From assembly GCA_024741835.1 (NCBI GenBank), contig JAENRP010000396.1, forward strand, positions 1 through 37,670: a stretch of DNA of 37,670 nucleotides, written 5' to 3'. The notes under the pieces are model-generated. The model had not been told where the DNA came from. It saw nothing but the letters and a program-made list of their open reading frames with translations, and ran no database searches. A program made the translations under genes and the position numbers. Below, one piece after another: positions 14,227 through 23,700 of this stretch (positions are counted from its first letter, which is position 1; each line of letters starts with the position of its first letter). Origin of the DNA: Diplocarpon mali. Taxonomy: Eukaryota; Ascomycota; Leotiomycetes; Helotiales; Drepanopezizaceae.

Positions 14227-15273
14227 CTCAGCGCCAACGCTTCGCAGGGCTGGACTTGATCGTGCGTGGGCGACTGCGGTTGCATGCGAGGAGTCAGCCG
14301 AGCAAGACGGAAGAGCCTTGTGACGGTCTGCGCAAGCCACTCTTGGGGAGAAGAGTCGCCGCCTTCTCGCGCAGCTGCAAAGCCAGAAACTCTGCTACAG
14401 CAGCGCAACTCTCCCCCAGCGTCATCCTAGCTGGGAAACATCCGGCCTGTAGCTGCAGTGAAGAAAAGTCGGGCCGGATAAAAGAAGAACAGTGATCCCA
14501 CGAGCCGGCTACGACGCGAGCCGGGAGTGTACACGATGTTTTTATGTCGAAAAAACATATAATTGAAGGACAGTAAAACAGTACAACAACAATCCAGAAT
14601 GAGAAATAGGATCAAAACACAACATCCAGACACAAGCACGCGAGCCCCCGAGCGTCTTCGAACAGTTTGCGGCTCTTGGAGGACAGCGCAAGGCAAGGCC
14701 GAAGACAGCACTTGCCAGGTTCAAGCTTTACACCGACGAAAGCTGCGCGTACGAGATATGCGTAGCTATGAGTACACACACGTACATGCTCGTATCCACA
14801 CACGAAAATAGACGTGGAAAGCCGCACATGAGACACATGTCAAGCGCGAATCTTCCGCTTCCCAAGGCCGAGACGCTGCCCAGGAAGAGACTAGCCAAGG
14901 TCGTGAATATTTGGTCAGAGCTTGAGGCTATCCTTGCCTTTTGCTTCGGGAGGTTCGAGAGGAGAGGGGGGTGGGCGGGGGGGTTCAAGATGTATATATG
15001 TTTACTGGAAAGTGTGACTGACTCTAGAGGGCTTGTCTAGAGTTTTGGTTTGCAGGAGCTGAAGTTGAGAGGGTAGGATGGGTGGATGGATGGTTAGCTT
15101 TAGGAACGAGACGATCAAGACCTGAAGATGATGGTAGTCAATGCCGATGTGTGTGAATCTCTCGTCAGCCCAGGAGAATAATCAAGGCCCAGACAAGCTG
15201 TGCGCATCCGAGTTCTGCCGGCCTCCCATGCTCTATATACACAGATGGCCGTGTCGCCGAACCTGCGACTGCA
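14227..15273. other. Convergent intergenic region between GH105 and PL4 genes
   Basis: About 1 kb holding the 3' ends of two convergent genes. It has short frames only, a G-rich run near 14966-14981 and a small ggatggatgg motif near 15081. No gene, terminator hairpin or repeat of note was seen. Confidence 0.5.
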
Positions 15274-17536
15274 TCACTCGACCTCTAGCCGCAAGGCGTC
15301 ATACTGCACGTACACGCTCCTCGGCAGCAGGGCGCTCTCGTAGCCCGTCGCGTTCGCCGGCAGGCTGAGCACGATCTCGTTCCAGCCCGCGACCAGGTAG
15401 GCCGGGTCGAAGGTGAACTTCTGCGCGACGTTGTAGCAGCTGACCGACGACCGGACGGCGCAGGAGCTGCTGTGGTAGTACCTGGTGGTCTGGTGAGCTT
15501 GCGTCTCCAGATGCGATCCGATCCCCATACCCGTCTCCGCCCGGGAGGCGCAGGAGGGGGAGACGGAGGATGAAGAGGAAGACGAGGAAGACGAGGACGG
15601 GCGGGACTCACGGGATGATCCAGGGCGCCAGCGGATGCCCGTTGACCACCACGGTGTACGCGAGGTTCGCGTGCGGCTCGCTGGCATTGTAGACGTCCCG
15701 GTTCCCGGCCGCCGTCTTCGCGGCGGCCAGCTGCACCGTGAAGGTGGCCGTGCTCTTCCGCTCGAGCTGGCGGGCCGGCATGTCCCACCGCAGGGTCCAG
15801 TTGTTGACATTCGCCCACACGGGCTCTGGGCGCAGCGAGTTGGCCGAGCCGCCGAACACGCTCCAGTGCACGTAGTTGAAGTCGGCGGCGGGCGCGCTGG
15901 CGCCGACGGTGTAGCGCAGGCCGTCGGGGAACTCGCGCACGAAGTCGTGGACGGCCCAGTACAGGCGGAACTGCGCGGGCTGGAGGGCGCGCGTGGTGTC
16001 GGGCGCGGCGCCGTGCTTGAACTCCCCCGCGCGCCGGTCGGGGGTGCCGATGCGCCAGATCTCCGTGCCGGCGGCCTCCTCTCGCCAGGTGGCCCGGGTG
16101 GTGGGCTGCTCGCCGGCGACGACCCGGACGTCGTCCTGGGCGTACTGCCCGAAGATGCCGTCGGCGTAGATGCTGAGCCGGTACGTGCCGGCTCGGACGG
16201 CCGGGATGGCGACGTCGCCCGTCGCGGCGTCGATGTCGGCCCAGTACTGGTAGGCGCCGGGGTCGAGGGCGTTGTCCTGGACGTCGACGCCGTTCTGCGA
16301 CAGGATGGCCACGGGCCGGACGGCGCCCTCGGGCAGGTCGACGTGGGCCCTCCAGGTCGTGCGGTTGGCCGAGGGCGCGTAGTTGGGCACATGGCGGGCG
16401 ATGGAGTCGTAGAAGTCCGAGTTCCAGGTCGGCGAGTAGAACTCGAGCGCTTCCTGTCGCAGCGTCTCCATCGGCGTCCCGGGCGCTCCTCGGTTGAAGT
16501 GGAAGTATTGCTGGCTTCACGTCAGTCCTGGCGCCCGGCGNNNNNNNNNNNNNNNNNNNNNNNNNNNNNNNNNNNNNNNNNNNNNNNNNNNNNNNNNNNN
16601 NNNNNNNNNNNNNNNNNNNNNNNNNNNNNNNNNNNNNNNNNNNNNNNNNNNNNNNNNNGAGGGGGAGAGAGGAGAATCACCCATGTAGTTGTACACGATC
16701 CCATCGACCGTGAGATCCGAGTGCAGCGGACCCCCGAAGTAGGTGTCTTTGGTGTTCATCACCAGCCAGCTCCCAAACGTGGAGTTGTCCGCGCTCGCGC
16801 TGCCGTCGGCGTACATGCCGTGCACGTCGTGGTCCCTCCACTCGTCCTGGAATGTGTACTTGGTAAAGTAATCCGAGAACTGGGCGACGTACGCATCCTC
16901 CGGCGTGTTTCCCAGATACCAGGCCGCGTCCTGCACCACGACCTGCTGGCTCTTCGCCTCGGGCGAGGGCAGAGGGGCGTGGAGCTGGCCGTTCACGATC
17001 AGGTCGGTCCAGAGCGGCGTGTTGGGGCGAAACAACGTCCGCAGCTCGCCGAGGCTGCGGAGAGAGGGCGTCGTCTCGTTGTAATACGCAACCCGGCTGA
17101 AGGTGTGCAGGCCCGTCTCCCCCTCCCTCAGGAACCAGTACTGCTCCATCAGCAGCCCCGTCGGCGGGTGCGTCTCGCTCATCACGATGCCGCCGTAGGC
17201 CGTGTCGGACGAGTCGACGCCGCGGAGGAGCTGGTACTTGGGAGCGAGGAAGCCAGGCGTGTAGAAGCCGGAGGGGAGGCACTGGCAGTCGAGGTAGGGG
17301 CCTTTCCCCGTGTTGTTGACTTGAGGACCGAGGAGATCCTGTCCGTCGAGCGTCAGGTTCGAGATCGCACCCGACGCCTTGGCGACCGCCGCGGAGAGCC
17401 GGTCGTTGGCGAGGATATACTGGCTGCTGCTCTCCGTCGCCGTGAGCACGGCAGCTGTCCGCGTAAACAACGAGATCAGCGGCACGAGCCGCACGAGACC
17501 CGACCTCCCGAGGAACGACGACGATGGAGACAGCAT
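15274..17536 (-). CDS. Secreted rhamnogalacturonan lyase, PL4 family (interrupted by assembly gap)
   Basis: PL4 enzymes cut the rhamnose-galacturonate backbone of pectic rhamnogalacturonan-I by beta-elimination outside the cell. Exons seen: 17536-16681, then sequence running into the gap, 16510-15612, and 15481-15274; the visible parts encode about 653 residues. The N-terminus has a basic and hydrophobic signal-peptide-like stretch (residues 1-33, probable cut after VLTA). Seen: NLTLDGQDLLGP (60-71), GPYLDCQCLPSGFYTPG (79-95), GETGLHTFSR (139-148) with a conserved His, YADGIFGQY and GTEIWRIGTPDRRAGEF in the middle, and SSSCAVRSSVSCY plus VYVQYDALRLE at the end. The donor at 16680 (gtgatt) follows YNYM+G; relatives continue there with a short conserved segment ending ..GP before QYFHFN, so a small exon of perhaps 20-30 codons is hidden in the N run. 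The 130-nt last intron is phase 2. The ATG at 17536 was chosen because the longer frame starts with GTG. Confidence 0.9.
16541..16658. other. Assembly gap (118 N)
   Basis: A run of 118 unknown bases sits within the PL4 lyase gene between a donor site at 16680 and an acceptor at 16511. The length may be estimated or arbitrary. Frames drawn across it are meaningless. Confidence 1.
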
Positions 17537-19925
17537 GCTGCGCAGGACTTCTACAAGCGACTGGCCCGGAGAGCTGGGGACGCAAGAGCAGCCATTCCGC
17601 TGTGCACCGAGGATTTTATATCCTCGTTTGGACCCTGCCACCGAGATGATCGCACATGATACTTCTCAGGGGATGTGCGGTACCTGCACCCTGCGGCCCT
17701 GGTTCGCACGATGTCAGCTGATGTCAGGGGCAGAGGTGTTTACTTTCGGGTACGACCCGCCACTTGGTTGGCTCGCTTGCCCCACTTTGCCAAAGAAAAG
17801 GGTTTGGTAAAAGGAAATTTGTCGCGATCAAGAGTTTTCTGGGAAAGGGATTTTCGCAAGAGCAGCTACCATTCTCTTACTACATGACGACGGCACAACT
17901 GCAGGAGAAAATTATGACCAACTCGCTCCGTTCGCTTCCTAGTGATCCGCTATCCTCACAACTATCACGTAAGAAGCTGTATGCACGCAGCGCGGAGAAA
18001 TATCAACCCGCGATTTACCTAAAAAGAAGGCTTTTTCTAGAAAAGGTTTGTTTCATAGAAAGCCTTTCTCAGCAAAAGGATTTTTTATACTTTGCCGCTG
18101 GCCAAACATTAACCTTGCAGACCTGCGTTACTGTGCAAGCCCGCCTTATTAATTACGCTAATGTAATGTTCGTTTGGCCTGCGATAAAGTCAAAGCAATC
18201 TAAAAAAAAGCACCACATCAGCGTCATTTACAGGGGTTTAAAATGAGTTGGCAATGTTCAACTGTGCCTTCACGTATCTGTTTGGCCAGCGACCAAGTGC
18301 TGACTATTGTAATAACTGCACAATCGCAGGACTAGAGGTAATTACTTAGTCCATGGGGAAATAATCTGAGGTTTTCTGTCTGTGCGCTATACTAGAACTT
18401 TCTTTTATGCAGGGGTTTCGACAGGGGTATTTGAAGCTTAGGAATCAATAACAGTTGAGATAATTAGAGATTTGATTAGGGAAATGCCAAATAGATATAA
18501 AGCAGTGATTGACGCAAAAGTTGGCCATACAAAATACTAAGGAATTTAATAAAAGCAGCATTGCCAAGAATCTAGTGTGCACAGACAGGGAACCTCAGAT
18601 TATTACACCCTGTACGAAGTACTTGCATCACTTTAACTAGTTACGTAGATCTTAATAGTGGCACTAAGAGTATAAGGTCACCTGACTTTCCGCCAAGTTC
18701 TCACAAGTAGGGAAACGTACGGCGCAGGGAAAGAGCTGAAGCTGCGAATACATATTTGTAGAAAAACTAATCGTTCTACACATCTCAATCTCTTACTGCA
18801 TGTCAATTGAGACTGATACTACAAGTACTCGCATTTGTTGCGCGGTCTGCACATAGCCAAAACCCCTTGGCTACAAGGGCAGGTGAACCACATTGCCTAG
18901 TCTGCGGGCCTCACTTGACCGACATTGCGGGGCTCCGCATCGCCTCATGCTGACGGGCTCTCCACGTGCAGGGCCACCAGTAAGGGCAGACCCGCGGAGA
19001 CGCGTGATGGAAGAGGAGAAAAGAGCAGGCAGGAGTCTGCAAAGCGGGACTCGGATTATGTCCAAGGGGTTATGTCTTTGGTGAGGAGGTCGTAGCAAAG
19101 TGGGGAGGGAGGGGTATTTGATAATTTGGTCAGCTTGCTGCGGGAACACAGGTGTAAGAGCACTGACGAGGGCTGCGTACATACAAAGTACACTGCGAGT
19201 ATCAGCACGCACACCCCCCTCCTGTGTATAGGAGTTTGGCTAAGAGTGAATGTGGGAATACCCATCTGGTCGGCTTACCAGAAGTGAGGCAATGAATTAT
19301 TGTCATTCAGGGGAAGCGAGTTGGCTAAGCGAGGTCAATATTGACATTCGAGAGCGAGACTCTTACACCTCCAAATAAGCTTCCAGAGCTAGGTCGTGCT
19401 CGAACTCGGAGAGTTTTGATCTTAGCTATGACTAGTTACCTTCCCATTGGACCGAGCGAATTGCTGAAGAGCTCAAGTGTGATGATCCAAAGTCAGCTGG
19501 TTTGAATATCAGGATCTGTCGGTTTTTCGTAGAACTACAACGGTCGGTGTTTTGAGACGCTGGGCAGGTAACCCCTAGGTAGCAAGAATCGACGACACTG
19601 ACCACCGGTTGAAAAGAAAGTGTTAACTACGGATATAGCGCTTTACCACACTTGATAATACGGGCCTTGGGAGAATGCCCAAGTCCTCGGGCGGTTTCAG
19701 CTCGCCTCGCGACACTCACGATCGGCGTATCGGCTGAATCGCGCCTCAACATCTCGCAGATCCTCGACTTCTGACGAGCCCCATTAAGCTATGTGCATAC
19801 TATGCGCAAACTACCCAATAGCTTCAGCACCGGGTCCGCCGCTGCCGAGAGTAAGACCAAACACTACGATGGAGGTCCATATCTCAAGTCTGGTACTTAT
19901 GCACCTGACTGATTTGAAACCAGCC
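17537..19925. other. Gene-poor island with mobile-element remnants
   Basis: About 2.4 kb upstream of the PL4 gene with no supported gene. A plus-strand open frame at 17764-18246 is Lys/Gln-rich without family motifs. 18025-18069 contains an imperfect inverted repeat (agaaggctttttcta facing tagaaagcctttct). A MITE-like element is listed separately. 18900-19060 is more GC-rich and holds a small hairpin gcggggctccgc. The rest is featureless. Confidence 0.5.
18343..18621. mobile_element. MITE-like non-autonomous element with long terminal inverted repeats
   Basis: The two ends are inverted copies over roughly 50 bp. The left end begins TACTTAGTCCATGGGG at 18343 and continues through taatctgagg and ctgtctgtgc. 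The right end, read on the other strand from 18621, begins TACTTCGTACAGGG and continues through taatctgagg and ctgtctgtgc, then actaga. Identity over the repeats is roughly 80%, and several differences are C/T or G/A, as fungal repeat-induced point mutation would leave. The 279-bp length, lack of coding capacity and TA at both edges fit a MITE of a TA-targeting superfamily (Tc1/mariner type). The exact boundary and target duplication are uncertain. Confidence 0.7.
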
Positions 19926-20597
19926 AGGAAAGTACATCTCCGAAGAAGAGCTCAAGATTTGGAAGCATGAGTTCGGCCAATACGCAGCTATCCTTTTGAT
20001 CTTCCAAACTATAGACCGGCGGCTGATGCGAGAAGGATTCCGATCGAGGGGCTGATATCGCAGTTGGAGAATTCAGCCGCGCGATGAGGTCCTCCGGCCC
20101 CAACCCCAACCCAGGAGAGCTGGCGCAGATCATTAGAGAAGTCGATCTAGATGGTGAGGAACTGTCGATCTTGACGGTACCTGGCCCCCCCTCCCGCCTG
20201 GTCCTACCACAACCGACCAGGGACTGAAAGCACAGAGTCCATCGCCATGATTGACAGGCCGCTGCCGCGCACCTCTCATCACAGTCTCCGCGCTCAGCCA
20301 TCAAGTCACAGAGGAGGCAGACTCGCAAGCCGAGTTCAGAGCCGCCTGGAAGGAGTTTGCTTCTGCCTTCGAGGGCTCGATTACTGCGGCGCAATTGCGT
20401 CAGGTGGCGGCGGCGTTGAGGTAGGATGTCAGTGATGTAGAGGTTAGCGAGATCTTCAGTGCGCTGGATGGGGAAGATAAGACTGGCCGAACAAAACAAC
20501 GCGGAAATCTTTACTATAAAGGGTGACGGGATCGAGCGCGAGATCACTAGATTCTTTCATGCACATGCGGAGTACAGTTTTACTTCTGCTCCTTGAC
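19926..20597 (+). pseudogene. Decayed calmodulin-like EF-hand gene
   Basis: Pieces in different frames resemble calmodulin in the right order. At about 19932 a stretch reads YISEEELKIWKHEF, like the helix before EF-hand 1. At 20036-20071 a 12-residue loop (D-S-D-R-G-A-D-I-A-V-G-E) keeps the Asp1, Asp3, Ile8 and Glu12 pattern, followed by AMRSSGPNPNPGELAQIIR and EVDLDG, matching the segment leading to EF-hand 2. At 20305-20490 come AEFRAAWKEFASAF, GSITAAQLRQV and VSEIFSALDGEDKTG, matching EF-hand 3 and the helix before EF-hand 4, but with an in-frame TAG at 20422. Near 20510 IKGDGIEREITRF may be EF-hand 4. Frameshifts between the pieces, the stop and a lost Glu12 (Gln) in the third loop argue for decay. 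Some frame changes could be introns (a gtgagg donor at 20153), so a diverged live gene is not fully excluded. Confidence 0.6.
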
Positions 20598-20718
20598 CTC
20601 TCCAGAGATCCCTTTGCGTTGTCACGGTAACCCATGTCATGCTCTCAAAGCCTTGAGTTATTCTCCCAATATGATTATACATCCCCGATGCATGCCATTA
20701 GATCAATAGATCAATATA

Positions 20719-23700
20719 TTAACCAGATCCATCATACCAAGTCCCAGAACCGTAAGGGTTCCACTCCTGGCCTGGATAGCTCGAAGCATTCATAGCCGTC
20801 TCATGATCCTCCAGCTCCGCCAGCCCAGCTTTCTGTCCCACCCCAGACCCCCTTGAACCGACACTGAGATATGCTCCTTCCCGCGCCCCACTCTGATCAT
20901 AGTCAATCTTCTCTTCCTGCCAGCGCCCGCTATCAGGCGGCGAAGCTGGAAAAACAACACTCTGGTTTTCTTTCCCCAATGCACCACCATTCACATGGCC
21001 GTCCGAAATCCCGTTAGCATGGCCATTGGATGAAGGCGTCATGGCGAACTCGGTAAGTGGTGGTGAGCGGGGGAGGCGAGGACTGGCGTTGTAGAGATCA
21101 TGGATGCTTCCCCTGCCTCTGACTACCACGTCCGTTCTCTTAATCCCTGCATTGCTGTCGACAGGCTTTTGCCAGATCTGGCTGGGACTAATGGCTTTCC
21201 CTCTCCCCCCAGGACCTTCGAGACCGGGCGATGTTGCTGTCAGGACTTGTTCTTCAATACCATTCTCCGAAATTGCGGACACAGCTGTTCGGCCAGTGTT
21301 GGAGCGGTCAAGATCGACGGGCATAGTACTAAATCTTAGACTGGGTTGCCTCCCATGATCGTGACCTTGGGTATCAAGATGACTTTGGCTCCGCCATTCC
21401 GGCGGCGGCGGCGGCAAGTTCACTGCCGACGGATTGACGGGCGAGAACGCCGTATCTTCAGGAAGGGGGCAACCAGCTGGGGATTCGGGATGACGAATTG
21501 TTGGTTGAGACTGTTGTAGGCGCTGTATGGTAATCAACTTCGGTTTCTGGGCATCTCTTACTGGACCCAGATTCAACTGCGAGTTTGAATGCTGCGTTTT
21601 GGTAGGATGAGAATAAACATCATCCTCATCTTGATCATCGCCACCCGGTAACCGAATTTGATACGGCCGCTGTTGGTCTTGTGCTGTTTTCGGGGGTGAG
21701 CGGGCCATGATATACTCGTGAGAAGTCCGACCATTGGCATATTCGTAGTCGTTATAATACTCGAAACAGCCTGATGGAGATTGCTGGGAGATACTGGAAG
21801 CAGAAACCCTGACTTGCTGTTGCAGTTGCAGATGTTGCTGGGCAGGGGAACCGTGTTGCTCTTGAACACTGGGAGCGTACTGCTGCGGTTGTCCCAATCC
21901 ACGGGCCGGGGAAACATGACTCTGATACGAAAACCTTGATCCCGTTGACAATTTTTCCGGCTCAACATACTGCTGGCCGAGCTGCTGCTGCTGTGGCAAG
22001 AGATTGAGGCCTCTAGGATCATACCTAGTTGGCACAGTCGTCGCGCCGTAGCCCCTGACAAGTTCATACCCGCCAGGAATAGGCACGCTGTCATACCTTG
22101 GCTCTCTACTCGCTTGGTGCCCACTATCTTGCTGAAGTTGAGTAGGCGACGGGTCCTGAAGCAGTGCCTCCATCGCTTGTCGAGGTTCCTGTTGTTGCGG
22201 AGCTTGGGCTTCAATCGGAAGATATGGGCCCTGCTCTTGCAATTCCGTGTACGTCAATTCCTGGCCACCAGCCATCGGCAGAGTGCTTTGAGAGGGCGAA
22301 TCGTCAGTCCCTCGGTCTTTCTGGTACGACTTCCTGCCTCCACTTAAGAGTAGTCCATTCAGCAAGCTTGCTGCAGACGTTCGGCGTGCTCTATTCTTCT
22401 CTCGCGGTGTTGGTGGTGCCTCCAATCTTGGTACTGGGATTGTTGGTGTCAGTCTGCTACCTAATTTTGTAAGCAGGTTCCTTCCAGACCGACTCTGTGC
22501 CCTTGCGTGCTGTTCGAGCGGCGTGTGAAGTTCACTTGGTACATCCATCCGATTCAATTGATCGGGTTGATGAGATAAGATCTCCTGTCGTTCTCTTGGT
22601 GATAATTCCCTTGTATCCTGAATTCTTCCCCGAGGTGCCAAGCTGTTGGACGGACTCGATTTCCCAAAGAATCCACCTAAAGCCGAAAAGGGACTCCTCT
22701 CTTTCTTCTCCCTGTCTGTCTCAGCAGATGAGTCCATGGTACCAGTCGTAGACTGTCTAAATTTATACCTCGACTTCTCTTTCTCCTTCTCCTTCTGCTC
22801 GCCGCCGGTAAAGGATCGCTGGACCGGAGACGGTTGCGGCATGATGAGCAGATCCGGTTGCGGACCTGCGTACTGCCGAATAACGCTCTCCTGGCTCTCA
22901 AGAGGGCTGTTGCCTGAGTGTGGATTGCGACTTAAGTGTCCGAAAAAACTGGCTCGTTTCTTCTTCCGCTCTTTGCCTTCTTCGGAGAGGGTACCGGGCT
23001 CGGCGTACACGCCTCTAGATTCGATGGCTTGTTCTGGATAATGCACATCGCGAGTCGTTAAAGCGCGGCCTTTACGGGATGAGGTTCGAGAGAGTATTCC
23101 GCGGAAGAGGGCAGAATTGCGGCTACTGAGATTGCTGGGTTGGTTTTCTGGCGGTCCAACCCCGTGGAGCTGGTACTCGCTTGTATGTTGTCTTGGCAGG
23201 AAAGCTTGGGCGTGTAGGACAGGGGCTTGATACAGATGAGCTGGGAGGTCGCGATTGAATATCTTGCTCCCGTCTCTGGAAGTCTCGACGAGAATTTGTT
23301 GCTCAGGTCTAAACAGATCCGGATACCGCGAAGCAGAAGACGGAGGCTGCTCGAAAGGCTTCGGAGACGCGTATCCACCCTTTTCAGAGAACTGGCTGTC
23401 ATGTCGTTGCAGGAGGATGCTGGAGCCGGAATATCCCCTTGCACGTGGCTGCGTGTCCCAGGAGTTGACCCGCGCGGTTGGCATGCCCATTTCTTTGCCA
23501 TAAGAATCAGAGGAGTAGGATGACTGGGGTCGGGCAGCTACTCTGGCTGGATTTGGGCGCCATTCTACTTGTGATTCTTTGAATTCAGGACGTTGAAGAA
23601 TCCCTGCAGCGCGAGGAGGTACAGGTACCGAGAGGGGTGGCTGCCGCTGTGTTTGCTCGTTGTGCCCTGGAGAACGAGACTGGTGTACTGAAGGCGTTGC

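Noticed and set aside
13024..14340. A 438-codon minus-strand open frame opposite the GH105 gene
   Set aside because: It is the antisense of a GC-rich gene whose sense frame shows clear family motifs; the antisense product is Arg/Val/His-rich without any domain.
15635..17659. A 674-codon plus-strand open frame across the PL4 gene and the gap
   Set aside because: It runs through 118 unknown bases and is antisense to the PL4 exons; long antisense frames are expected in GC-rich coding DNA.
17764..18246. A 160-codon plus-strand frame near the PL4 promoter
   Set aside because: Lys/Gln-rich with no motif, opens with a non-ATG codon, and overlaps small inverted repeats; more likely repeat-derived DNA.
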